From Loxodes magnus (lineage: Eukaryota; Ciliophora; Karyorelictea; Loxodida; Loxodidae): 64,000 nucleotides of DNA. The DNA is taken from positions 310,001-374,000 of the forward strand of contig CAMPDV010000193.1 of assembly GCA_946699065.1 (NCBI GenBank). The letters run 5' to 3'. The notes under the pieces were generated by a model. It saw only the letters and a program-made list of their open reading frames with translations. It ran no database searches and had not been told where the DNA came from. Shown piece by piece: positions 51,847 through 62,702 of the stretch (its first letter is position 1; the number at the start of each line of letters is the position of its first letter). Both the position numbers and the translations under genes were made by a program.

Positions 51847-52686
51847 ATGAAATCTCTGGAAATTATTATTTCCTTTATCATAGTCGTATACTCTAAGAGT
51901 TGTCCTTAGTGGTAATGTGACTCTATCAAAAAAAATGAGTGCTCTGAGTTCAACTAATCTAATAATGTTCTTTATATCCAAGAAAGAGAAATAGAAGGAT
52001 GTGCCATTCTTCCTTATATCAATTATTTAGAGAATTTTACAAAGATAGTACCTCATATAAAGTAATATGAGGTGCTTTAATACTTAAGTGACATATATTG
52101 CTATGATTTGGATTTATATGATTTAGTGAAGGATCAGTGTTAATACTATCAAGGAAGGACTCAAATGCAAAAGAAAAATTAAGTTTTTTTGTAATAAGAG
52201 CAAATAAACTAAACTTTAGGCTTAATTAATTTTGAGATATGCAGTCAGGATTCTGACTGTAACAGTGAAAAATGTGAATGTGTTCCTTCTTAAAATGGAA
52301 TAGCAAGATGTACTACTAGTCCTTATGATAGCATAGAATATTGAAATAGCCTCATTTATGAAATATGCAAAAAATAGAAAACAACTGAAGTAGCTTGCTT
52401 GTTTTGAATTCTATTAAAGTTTGGACATTAAATAAAATAACTTCAAGAAATGGACTAAAATGATTTATAATGTCTCTATAAATTTGAAGACGTAAAGTTT
52501 TTCCTATATGTAAACTCTGAATGTAAGTTGTAATATAAAGTATAAAATGAAAAAAATAAAAAGGCAGATAAGGTAGATATAAAATAGTTAGATGACATGA
52601 ATAAATAAAATGATATTTGGATGATATTAGTTCTAATACTATTGGCTGCTTTTCTAGTAATACTGTGCATTTGTATATGCAAATGA
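51847..52686 (+). CDS. Cys-rich type I membrane protein
   Basis: The single exon encodes 279 residues with a classic layout. The N-terminus is a signal peptide (MKSLEIIISFIIVVYSKSC). The ectodomain has about 18 Cys, including a dense block, EICSQDSDCNSEKCECVPSQ, and a second, CTTSPYDSIEYWNSLIYEIC (Trp from TGA). Near the C-terminus there is one transmembrane helix (WMILVLILLAAFLVILCICI), followed by a two-residue cytoplasmic tail and TGA. The even, paired Cys suggest disulphides. Ciliate surface proteins (for example immobilisation antigens) are Cys-rich and secreted, but they are GPI-anchored; this one keeps a helix and no family was recognised. A broken paralogue lies at 59.3-60.0 kb. Confidence 0.8.
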
Positions 52687-52689
52687 GCT

Positions 52690-55085
52690 TATTCTAAGCA
52701 AACATTTCTAAGATTTATTAATATATTTTAGCAAGGCTAGGAATTATTTCTTATTCAATTGTATAAAAGAAAAATAAACTCTAAATATCAATTAAATATA
52801 GATAAATTCTAAAATTATATCAAATAATTATATTCAAATTAATTTCTTTAAATTTAAATAGCTCTTTGTGCTTGAGGCATCTATTGCATTTATATTTGGA
52901 TTTTTTATTCCTATCTTCTATCCTTTATCACTAGGTTTACTTCTTCTATCTACATAAATCTTTTTACTACCTTAATTTTATTAATTCTAGGACTGCTGTT
53001 TAAATTAGTTAAGCTTAAGTAATTTTTTTTAAGGGGTGATCTAAAACAAGTTTTAATCTTAGCTTTCTTTAGTTAGAAAGATATTTAATTGGTATTTCTT
53101 TCTTACCTCTCCCTTATTTCTTGCTACTTTTTAATTAGGTTTTTAAACATAGTAAGATAGATTAAATTTGACTCTTTTGACTGTCAATTTTTTAAAGAAC
53201 TTTAAATTTTAGAAGTTATAAAGGCATCTTTGAAAATAGAATGAGAGGATTTGAGTGAATTGTTTTTAAGAGAATTACTAAGCGATAACAGTACTCTATT
53301 GAAGTATCTTATTCTCTAATACTAGTTTAATTTCCTAAGGATAATTAAATAACTTCTATTCTGCTTTTCATTCTTATGACTAATTTAAATAAATCTCTTA
53401 GTGGAATTATCAAAGAGAAAATTAGCATAAGAAGAAAGCAATTGAATAAAGAAGAAATAGCTAAAAATATAAAATTAGCAAAGGAATATTAAAGCTTATA
53501 TAATAAAAGGGAATTATAGTATGCTATAGTATAGTGTATAATCAATTAAAATAAAGAAAGTAACTTATTTTATCTTTATAGTTATATATACAAAGTTAAC
53601 TTAATTAAATGAGACTTAAGTTATTAGGAGTAAACTTAAAAAGAACTTCATAAGAGAATATAAGCTAGGCTATTTATATTAATCTGAAGCTTTATTTCCT
53701 TTATATCTTTATACTTGTTATTATACCATGCAATTTAATACTAAAATATATATATAAATCAAATAGCACTTTGATAAGGAGTTTTGCTGCTAGATTTATA
53801 AAATCAAACTGTTTTAGCGATATTTAAAAAATGCTAATGTTAATGGCAGTAGTTATATATTATAATAATAACTCAGTCAAAATAACTGAAAAGCTGCTAA
53901 GAAACGAATTTATAATATAATGGCAAAGTAAAAATATAAATGAACTTTTATTATAAATACCTTACATTTAAGAAGCTAAAGTTAGGTTTTAGTTTAATTT
54001 ATAATATAGAATTATCTGCTTATTGAGAAAGTAAGAAATTAGTTATAAAAAGATTTGCTAGTCTATATTAAGAAGAGCTATAAGATGAGTTTTATAATTA
54101 GATAAAAAGGTAATATGAAGCTGCTAAAACTTATAGAGTTTATTCAAAGATATATAATTAGAATAGTAATAGGTTAAGATATTTCCTAAAAATATTAAAA
54201 GAAATAAATGTTAATAGAGAATTGTGATAAATGCAAACTAACTAAAATACTATTTTTTTAATAGTTTTATAAGGCTAAAGTAAGTTTAGGATTCCATTTA
54301 ATAAAGTAAGAAAAAGATGAAAAAATATTAAAAGCTTTATATATCTCATTGTATTTTATTTTTAAATATTAAATCTAAACTTAAGATTTTAATCAACATC
54401 TTATTATTATCTTCACAGTGCTCTCATAAGTGAAAGTTGATTTAAGATACAATAATTTAGAGTTTTCCTTATAAGAGATCTCAATACATTCAAAAGATAG
54501 CAGGTCATGTTTATTGTTTATTAATTAATTGGGACATGCGTTTAAAAGGCTGGAAATTATGCTTTTTTATATTTTCCTTCTTCTTTGCGTATGTTTAAGA
54601 ATTAATAAATCTACACTCTTCAATTTAATCTCGTAGATGGTTATCTTTACAGTGCAGTTAATATTTTAGGATAACTTCCAGCATGTATTCAAATAATTCT
54701 TCATGCATACATGAAATCTGCTGCATTACTTGAATCAATTATTAAAAAATTCAAGTATAAACAGGCTAATTTATACCTTTTATTTTGTGTATTAGATATT
54801 TTTTACTTCTATTCTCCGACATCCACTATATCTACTTCATTGTCCCTTGATTTTTCTTTTTTACTTTTTGTCTCACTTTCTTATTTTTCTATTAACTGTT
54901 AAGAAAAAGTACTTACTTATTTTATTTACTCCAAATACTCTAAAATAATGCATTTTTTAATACGAATCTAGTCTTTTCCTTCTTTTTCAAATTTATCATT
55001 GAGATATTTTAGGTTTTTCAGTTTCATATCTATTCTATGAGTAATATTTTACCTAATATAAATGCACTATTGAGAAAGAATAATT
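52690..55085. other. AT-rich intergenic region
   Basis: About 2.4 kb with short open frames only. A hydrophobic frame around 54711-54902 is open in the standard code but has no coherent continuation. No gene or RNA was supported. Confidence 0.45.
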
Positions 55086-55089
55086 TAAT

Positions 55090-55683
55090 TTTGGCGGTTT
55101 CAGAAATAATGCTTCGCCTACACCTAGATACTGATCACTAGCATGAGAGCATCCTGATTCAAAGTTAAATTTAATTATCCGGCTTACCATCGGTAGAGAC
55201 TTAACGACAGGCAATCCATAGTGATGGAGCTTCCTGACTGAAGATATTCAAATATCAACTACTATCCCCACATATACCACCAGTAATCGATTATTTAAAG
55301 GCCGTATATTTGGAGTAATGTCTGAGCAAGGTGCTGAGCTTCCGATCAGAATAGATCAATCAATTTTAGTTTTATTAAATAAATACACTTTTGAGTAAAA
55401 ACTATAGCAGTCTGATAGATACTAACTCACTATAAAATATTTTAATTTCTTTAATAGGTAAGTCGTCACTATTACACCATATATCAATATAGTTGATGCT
55501 ATTTCCAAATTTACTTTCAAGTTAGACATTGTGAATTAAGGTGGATGGGCCCAAGAAAATATGCTTAACTTATTTAGGGTTTTCGCTAATATAAAAGTTC
55601 GATTGAAAGAATGCTCCTAGTCAAAGCCTCCTGCCTTTAAATATCGTAAATTTAAGCAGAAGATAAAGATGAAGATATAATGA
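55090..55683 (+). CDS. Unassigned ORF in a GC-richer island
   Basis: The frame runs through SKLNLIIRLTIGRDLTTGNP, then QISTTIPTYTTSNRLFKGRI, FGVMSEQGAELPIRIDQSIL, RYQLTIKYFNFFNRQVVTIT, LDIVNQGGWAQENMLNLFRV and a basic tail, KPPAFKYRKFKQKIKMKIQ, ending at TGA. It stays open upstream of 55090 but no ATG was found, so the 5' end or an intron is missing. TGA would code Trp three times near the start. The local G+C is higher than around it. A minus-strand frame over the first half also reads plausibly (KLHHYGLPVVKSLPMVSRII), so strand assignment is not fully secure. No family was recognised. The next ORF starts one base after this stop. Confidence 0.4.
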
Positions 55684-55684
55684 T

Positions 55685-56041
55685 ATGGATGAGGTTTTCA
55701 AATTTGAGTTACTGGTATTCAGTTTAAGAAATTTTTTTCCATTTGAGAAAATTCAAAAATTAAGATTACAAAAAAATTCCCTTTGGGAAAGTGGAGTGAT
55801 TCGAGAATGAATCAATATTGAATCAGGAATGATTCAAATAAGATTTAAGAAGGATAAAAAAACAGAATTTAAGAGTATACAAAAATATAATCTTAACTTA
55901 ATTCGAGATAAGCCAATTATAGGTGATGTCTTGCTTATTTATTTGTTTATAGAAAAATAGAAGACAACTTCAGGAAAAAATTTTGTATGCCTTATAAAAG
56001 TGGAAGAGAAAGCAAGAAACGTAAAATCTTTATATTTATGA
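55685..56041 (+). CDS. Unassigned ORF, 118 residues
   Basis: The frame runs from ATG (MDEVFKFELLVFSLRNFFPF) to TGA. It contains LQKNSLWESGVIREWINIES (second Trp from TGA), a basic stretch FKKDKKTEFKSIQKYN, then DKPIIGDVLLIYLFIEKQKT and NFVCLIKVEEKARNVKSLYL. It is mixed alpha/beta in appearance, with no signal peptide or membrane helix. It begins one base after the TGA of the preceding ORF, much tighter than other neighbours in the window. Possible continuations exist downstream in other frames to about 56330, so an additional exon may follow. No function is suggested. Confidence 0.45.
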
Positions 56042-56044
56042 TAT

Positions 56045-57020
56045 TCTAGATCACTTTCTTCTTGAAAAATTTATAAAAAACTATAAAAAATGGCAAAAAT
56101 AGAAAAAGAGCATTTGAGATTTGGATTACGACTTAATAACAGAGGAAATAGTAGGAAAGAGCTGATCCTGATTCAATGCATTTTTTGATTTTGAAAAAGA
56201 GTAGTTTTTCTCAATTAGCACTAATCTTGTCTAAAAGCCAAAAAAATGCTTAAGAAGAAATATTTCTAATATCTAATGAGGAAAAAATATTAGTACATTT
56301 GACTGAATGACTTTTCTATTCTTTTTTTTGATAATAATATTATCAACTAAAAGTTTAATTATAAATATCTTAAAATGGAATTTTTTTAATTAACACAACC
56401 GTTCCTTTACTAGCTTACCTCTTAGCCGCCGTAATGGAGATATTCTGTTTATTAGTAAAGCCGATAAAAAGCAACATAAGTAATTAATTCATTTCCATAA
56501 TCATAAACTTCAAGCCTTTACCAAGCCAAACAATCGTTCAGATATGTTCCCCTCAAAATCTTGGATGCAATTATAACCCTTTTTTAAGATTTAGAGATAT
56601 AATAAAACATTTTAAAAGCTTTTTACCTTCATTCTTTTGATTATTTCAATTAAAAGTTTAAAGAAATTTTGTTTTTCCTAGATTTTCAAAGCAGATCAAG
56701 CTATTTATCTCTATCTAAATTGGTTCCTCTTCCATTTTTTTTACGTGAATAATTATCCTTCCTGGTCCATAATGCTAAATATTTTCTGCATCATATCATA
56801 ATTCAATAGCGTATATTGTTATTTAAATATTTTATTTCTCTTCAAGTTCTTTAATCCTCTTGCTTTTAAGTATTTTGAAACAAATGCAACATTTTATTAA
56901 AGCTGGGCTGAACTGCATTATCAGCATTTCTTTATTTTCTGTTGCTGTATTTTTTGTAAAGATAAATATTTTAGTTTTTTATCTTTCCATTCCATTTTTA
57001 GTTTAAGTAATAAATATATC
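56045..57020. other. Intergenic region with possible coding text at its start
   Basis: Between 56045 and 56330 all three plus frames carry protein-like fragments, but none has a clear start or an intron joining it to the ORF ending at 56041. The rest is AT-rich with no supported feature. Confidence 0.35.
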
Positions 57021-57028
57021 AGTTTTGG

Positions 57029-58052
57029 ATGCTTCAGTTATCTTTCCTCAAATAAGTTGAATAAAGATAAAGCTATTCTTCTATTAAGAGTTTATTTTGA
57101 ACTATTTAAACGCATTAGTATATCATTCTATACTAGTTTTCATATACCTAGCAAAACTGAAAAGTATCTAAAACAGCCTAATAAATCATAATTTGGTCCT
57201 GAGTTCATCTTGCGAGCAATTACTGAGATTAAAATACAGAAACTATATATCTTTTACAAGCATAATGGTAAAATTTTCCTTCACAATACCTATTCTAACG
57301 AAAGCAATACTAAAGCAGAAGAAGTTTATATGGATATCTTAAATCAGATATCCTCAGCTATTGATTAAGAATATCAAAGACTAGATATTCAAGGTTTGCC
57401 CATATAGCTACAAGATGAAGGAGATTCTTATATACACATTTTAAAGGTAGAGCAAAAGAATTACATAGCGATAGTTACTAGCAATTAGAATGAAAGCTTA
57501 ATAAACAGCTTTTTTTAGTGTATAGCTGACAAAAGCATTTAGCCTTTAGATTTAACTTAGTATGAATTTAAAATTAAACTAAAGTAATTTAATTGCATCA
57601 TTAATTGTCAGAATTATTTCTTCCAATTAAAGACGTTAATTTTGTAATGTTCTTCACAGTACTCTCTTTTTCTCAATCGCCCTTATAAGCATCTGCCTTT
57701 AATTAAGTATGAGCATGAAGAGCAAATGGATATTATATAAAAAGAATAGCTTCTAAGAAATAACAGACTTCTTTAACACAATCGAATAATTAACATGACT
57801 TAAGAAATGAGATGTACATGCTACAACTGGACCATTAGTAACTAACAAAGAAGTTTAAGATCTAAAATAAATAATTTAATCTCTTATGCTATCTATCAAA
57901 AAGTGATCGATGAATAGAATCTCAAACAAGGAATTAATTAATAACCCCTCTCCTAATAGAAGGAAATGTAGCTAAATACAATCAAAAGAAGCTTAAGACA
58001 AAACTTGAATCAGAGATTTGATCAATTGGAGCAAATATAGCTTAACAAATGA
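57029..58052 (+). CDS. Longin-domain protein
   Basis: Two exons encode 334 residues. A 19-nt intron (GTATATCATTCTATACTAG, 57118-57136) splits a codon; splicing gives exactly 335 codons. Residues about 50-180 match the pattern of longin domains, which occur in R-SNAREs, adaptor sigma subunits and TRAPP: ITEIKIQKLYIFYKHNGKIF, then LHNTYSNESNTKAEEVYMDI, DSYIHILKVEQKNYIAIVTS, and SLINSFFQCIADKSIQ. The C-terminal 120 residues are basic and helical (NRIINMTQEMRCTCYNWTIS, LRQNLNQRFDQLEQIQLNK) but lack a recognisable SNARE motif with its central Arg or a membrane anchor. It probably acts in vesicle traffic. No exact family can be named. The stop is TGA. Confidence 0.6.
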
Positions 58053-58132
58053 ATTAATTCAGATCAAGAGAAAAACAAAAATCTAAGTCTTCATATAAAA
58101 GAGAAAAAATTGGTGCTAATATTGCAAAAAAT

Positions 58133-58545
58133 ATGGCCGCACGATAAAAAATTGTTATAAATGTTAATAAAAGTAAGATTGAGCAATAGAAAAAGGTACT
58201 TACAACTTATTTAAGATTTACTACATTTCAAATGGAGAATTATACTAGAAAAAAAAGATTTTAACCATATTTAGAAACTCCAAAGATCAAGGATGCCCTT
58301 TGACGTTTGAAAGATGATAGTACGGTTTTGAGTTACAATAATTAGCGAAAGGAGAAAACAAGAAAGTAATAAGAATTTACGATCCACAGAAACCAAAAAA
58401 ATTCGACTACGAAACTTATTGAGGATAAAAAAGTTTTACCAAACTCTAATTCGTGGTAAACCAAATAAATGTGAGCCACGCTAATATGTATTATAATTAT
58501 AATTATTATAATAGAATAAATATAAATGAGTTGACATTTAAATGA
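58133..58545 (+). CDS. Unassigned protein, 131 residues
   Basis: There are two exons, with a 17-nt intron at 58173-58189 (GTAAGATTGAGCAATAG) after MAARQKIVINVNK. The spliced frame has 132 codons. The second exon reads as a compact globular domain: GTYNLFKIYYISNGELYQKK, KILTIFRNSKDQGCPLTFER, YGFELQQLAKGENKKVIRIY, DPQKPKKFDYETY, QKSFTKLQFVVNQINVSHAN, and a Tyr/Asn-rich end. Two TGA codons code Trp (ERWQYGFEL, YWGQKSF). No family was recognised. The gene lies 80 nt after the longin-domain gene on the same strand. Without the intron the frame is incoherent, which supports splicing. Confidence 0.6.
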
Positions 58546-59263
58546 TATTTGTAGAAGATTATTGGATGGAAGTTGCTTATTTATTTAAATTAAAAAAGTG
58601 AAAAATACATATTAAAATAGATAAAAATGAATAGATTAATAAAAGAGTTCAAGAAAGTCATATACAAAAAAAGGAGAATTAAAATAATTAGTGAGGATCA
58701 TTTTACTTAACATTTGACAATAAAGAAGAAATAAGCAAAAATTAATTTCTTATTAAATTACCTTTCTCTTAAAATCTATCATTTATTTTATAGCTTCTAT
58801 TTAAAATGGTTATACTAAATAAAAAATTAAAATTATTAATATACTTATTTCTAAAAATAAAAATAAGCAGAGATAGATAAAGAAAATAATGTTTTCCAAA
58901 TAAAAACCTTATTATAAAATACTAAAGCTAAAATATTTTAAAATGGATTAAATAAGAAGATTTAACTATATTCTATTATTATTCGAAATCTGCAATACAA
59001 CTTAAAATTAAATAGCGTTCGAGAATAGAAGAAGTTAAATAAACTAATTATACGAAATATTACAGCTTGATAAATTATCTTATTTGAATATATGCCAAAT
59101 AATGAAATTATCTATCTAGATAATTTCATATAATCTTTAAATTTCAATAGTCATTCAGCAATTAGCTCTTTATTAATCGTATTAACATTTATCATAATTT
59201 CTAATACTTATATTTAGAAATAAATAGAATAAACTTATCTTAGAATTTAGGGCTTTATTTCAT
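58546..59263. other. AT-rich intergenic region
   Basis: Nothing recognisable in about 700 bases on either strand. Confidence 0.5.
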
Positions 59264-59990
59264 TTGTTAAGTAAGTTAGAAAGGAAACTTAATAAATATT
59301 TAATCAATAAAGTGGAATCTTTGAAAGTTATTATGTATCTTATCATAGCAGTTGCCTCTATTACTTATCTTAAGTTGAAATGCCGTTATCTCAGAGCTAA
59401 TGCATGTTCTGAGTATCGGGAATGCCAAACATTCTTTGAAATTAGAAGGAAGAAATATAAAATTGTGCTATGGTTTCTTATTTGAATTATATAAGCAATT
59501 TTAAAATAATGGGATCTCATTAAGTGATCTATGAAGTATATTTTTACTATAAAGAGCTATAATGTTAAAATTAATACCCTTATGAAGCAATAAAGGATAA
59601 ATGCTAACTATATTTATAAATGAATCAAGAGTTAAGGAGAAAATTATATAAGACTTAATTAGACTAAAGAAATTAAACTTCTGACTTAATTAATTTCAAG
59701 GTATGCAGTCAGGATTCTGACTGCAACAGTAAGAAATGTGAATGTGCTCCTTCTTCAAATGGAATAGCAATACGCGCTACTAGTCATTATGATAATCAAT
59801 GACATCGAGACTCTCTCATTTATGAGTTTTGCATGCAAAGGTTACAAACTGAATTATCTTGCATGCTTCAACTTCTAATAAATTTAAGATATTAAATAAA
59901 ATAACTTAAAAAAATGAACAAAGTAAATTAGAATGTCTCTATTAATTTGAAGAAGTAAAATTTATCCTATACTTAGATTAATACCGTTTG
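59264..59990 (+). pseudogene. Broken paralogue of the Cys-rich membrane protein
   Basis: The segment is homologous to most of the gene at 51847-52686. The N-terminal part keeps a signal-like helix (VIMYLIIAVASITYLKLKC) and ACSEYREC against ECSEFNQS. After one or more frameshifts near 59480-59520, the middle reads YEAIKDKCQLYLQMNQELRR, and the Cys block reads FKVCSQDSDCNSKKCECAPS against FEICSQDSDCNSEKCECVPS; DNA identity is very high over about 100 nt (59695-59800). A further shift near 59930 destroys the rest, and no transmembrane helix follows. Several Cys are replaced (RATSHYDN for RCTTSPYD). This is a duplicated copy that has become a pseudogene or is on its way there. Confidence 0.7.
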
Positions 59991-59999
59991 TTTTAATTA

Positions 60000-61850
60000 A
60001 AGTTTAAAATTATATTTAAGATGAATATAAATTATATTCAAATAGCTAATCAAGCAGCACCTGGATACAAATTCTAATATTAACAAGTTTAATGTGTTGT
60101 AGTCTTTATCTGTATTAAAAATGAAGAACATCTGAATTAAAATTTCTTAGAATTTATATCTAATTTTAGAAAAAAAAGCTAGATAATTGTAAATTATTTA
60201 ATTGTAAAAGATAGCATTTTTAAATAGCAACCACATTTAATATAATTATTCAAAAGAGAAAATCAATGTAAATATAAGTAAAATATAATAAAACCTTTTA
60301 TTTTATATCTTATTTGAAAGTTATCGTTAAGAAAATACTTTATCTAATGGCAAAATTAAATATCTTAAGCAATATTTTTCTTTTGAAAGAAATAAATTAT
60401 GTAGTGCTTTTAAATATAATCAAATAAGTTAACATTTGTTGAAATTTTTGCATATTGATAAAGTCCAAGCAATAATATAAACATAATAGCTTTGTAAGTT
60501 TAACTCTAAACAGCATGCAAATTAAAGAATTTGCTGAGTGTTTAAAAAGATATGCATCTCATATTAATTTTGCATCATAATGGTTTAACTAATCATAACT
60601 ATCTTCTGTTTCAGTGTTCATTCATAAAAAGATACGAAAAATGAATATAATTCATATTCTATATAAAAATAATTAAGATCAACCTTGATATATTCTTTAT
60701 AGCGTAATAGCGGGAACTATTATATCATAATTAAATCCAATTTATTAAAGCACTTCAATCTTTCTTTGGTATAGGATAAATTTTAATAATAAGCATGTAT
60801 CAATATAACATAATACCTTATTTATTTTTGCTTCTATAATATTTTGGATAATAATAAAGAGTAATATTAATTTAAATTTACAAATATAGTACCATCATAA
60901 TTAGGCCTTTCTTCTATAATTATTTTATATTCTTAATACATATTAACAAATCAAATCTAGCCTTTTCTCTTAATTCTTTATCTAAACATTTCGCAAAATT
61001 CGGAAAAAATTTATATTCAATTTTGATATTTTTAGATTAGCATTAATTATAAAATTTTAAGTTAAATATCATAATAATGGCAAGTATTGGCTATTTGGTA
61101 AATGAAGGCTATATCAAAGCTCTTTTTTAGCAATACACTAGCTAATAAAGCAAATTAATATCTATTCTCATATAGATCTGCTTATTAATTTATGATGGTT
61201 AATTTCATTTATTAATTAGATTTTCATGCTTATATAATAAAACATTCTTATGAGGGAATAGACATTAAATATAAAAAGGGATAAAATAGTAAATTTTATA
61301 GCAAATAAAATTTATCTGAGAATTGTCTACTAATATATCATATTTCTTGAAATAAGCAGTTCATACCAGTCTCTTAATAAATGAAATAATAGTTATTAAT
61401 CTTTTTAGATATAGTTATATGCATCATGTTACAATCCTAACCTTATACTTCTTACTAATTGTTATCCTAATTTTTAGCTTAAGGATATTAGTAGTTATTA
61501 TTTTCCATAATTTTAAAGATTGCTAGATAAACATGAATAATTAACTATTGCTGCTCTATGCAGAGTTAAAGATATAAATTAACCTTTATAAATAGCAAGT
61601 TTAGAACTTGACTAATATAAGAAATAAAAAGAAGCTATTTTGAAACTTTCAAGGATATTTTATGTAAACTCCTTCATTAAAAGCTGTCTCTTATCATATT
61701 AATTAGCTAAACTTAATTTTTGCACTATATTTATAATCCTTGTCTTTTATTAAGACATATGGAAAATTAAAAGCAGTGCTAAGAAATAAAAATAAAGATG
61801 TAAATAATTAATTAAAGAAATAACTAGATTTTATAATTTAAATTTGAGAA
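60000..61850. other. AT-rich intergenic region
   Basis: About 1.85 kb with homopolymer runs and only short open frames. No gene, RNA or repeat was supported. Confidence 0.5.
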
Positions 61851-61856
61851 AGAAAA

Positions 61857-62003
61857 ATGTCAACATCACTGCAAGTCATTTGCGTTGTGAGTTTGCTTGT
61901 TATAGCTATTTTAGGGTTTATCTATTACAAAAGAAAGCACTTAATTTACAAAAAAACCAAAAAGAAGGGAAAAAAGAACAAAGAAATGTGGTCGATGGAT
62001 TGA
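61857..62003 (+). CDS. Small single-pass membrane protein, 48 residues
   Basis: ATG to TGA gives 49 codons with no sense stop codons inside. The N-terminal 25 residues are a hydrophobic helix (LQVICVVSLLVIAILGFIYY). A strongly basic tail follows, KRKHLIYKKTKKKGKKNKEM, then WSMD. By the positive-inside rule the tail should face the cytosol. The stretch is richer in G and C than the DNA around it and needs no reassigned codon, so it stands out as real despite its size. Small tail-basic proteins of this type are often subunits or regulators of membrane complexes, but no family was recognised. Confidence 0.5.
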   Translation: MSTSLQVICVVSLLVIAILGFIYYKRKHLIYKKTKKKGKKNKEMWSMD

Positions 62004-62702
62004 GAAACTCACTCAGATAATTTTAACTAACTTTAATTTAAACTTTGCTTTGATTTAAGCTTCTTAATCAAACTTAGGTATTTCTTTTCTTTAAATCAAA
62101 TACTTCTAATCAAGTGCTTTTTATGAATCTCTACAACTTTAGATAGTTCCTTTTAAAGGACTTAGATAGGAATAAAAATGTACAGTAAATGGAAGTTAGT
62201 GGTATTGATTTAACTAATTCATTAAAAAAGACCCATTTGAATTATAATTAAAAGTTCATCTAAGCAAGTATATCTATAAGATGCTTATTTACCAAATACC
62301 TAATTAAATACATTACTATAATAGAATGCAATTAATGACTCTTTGCATATACTCAAAACTAATTTAAGTTACCATACTCAATATGAATCAGCTTTCTAAA
62401 ATTTTATTTAGTCTCTTTTATTTATAAGGAAGATAAACAACCATTTGTTTAATTCTAAATTTAAGCAGAATAAAGTGTTATTAAGGAGCATGTCATTAAC
62501 ACTCAATCATAACTAATTAAAGAATGCAATCATAATTACAATTGTAAACTATCAAAAATAATTTAAAATGCCTTTATACTAAATCATTTGCAATTACTTA
62601 ACTACATTTAATTAAATCCTTATTTCCTTCTAACAAACTTTAAAGATACTAATTATTTCTGTTTATTAGGCTAAATACTTTAGTAATCAATCTTATATTA
62701 AG
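62004..62702. other. Region upstream of the clathrin-like gene
   Basis: The frame of the clathrin heavy-chain gene is open from about 62240, with no convincing start and poor similarity to clathrin; it may be extra coding sequence or chance. No beta-propeller text was recognised here. A small alternative ORF starts at 62191 (MEVSGIDLTNSLKKTHLN) and is not supported. Confidence 0.35.

Noticed and set aside
55090-55400. Minus-strand reading (KLHHYGLPVVKSLPMVSRII) over the GC-richer island
   Set aside because: The plus-strand frame is longer and continues to 55683 with consistent text; the minus reading is kept only as a caution.
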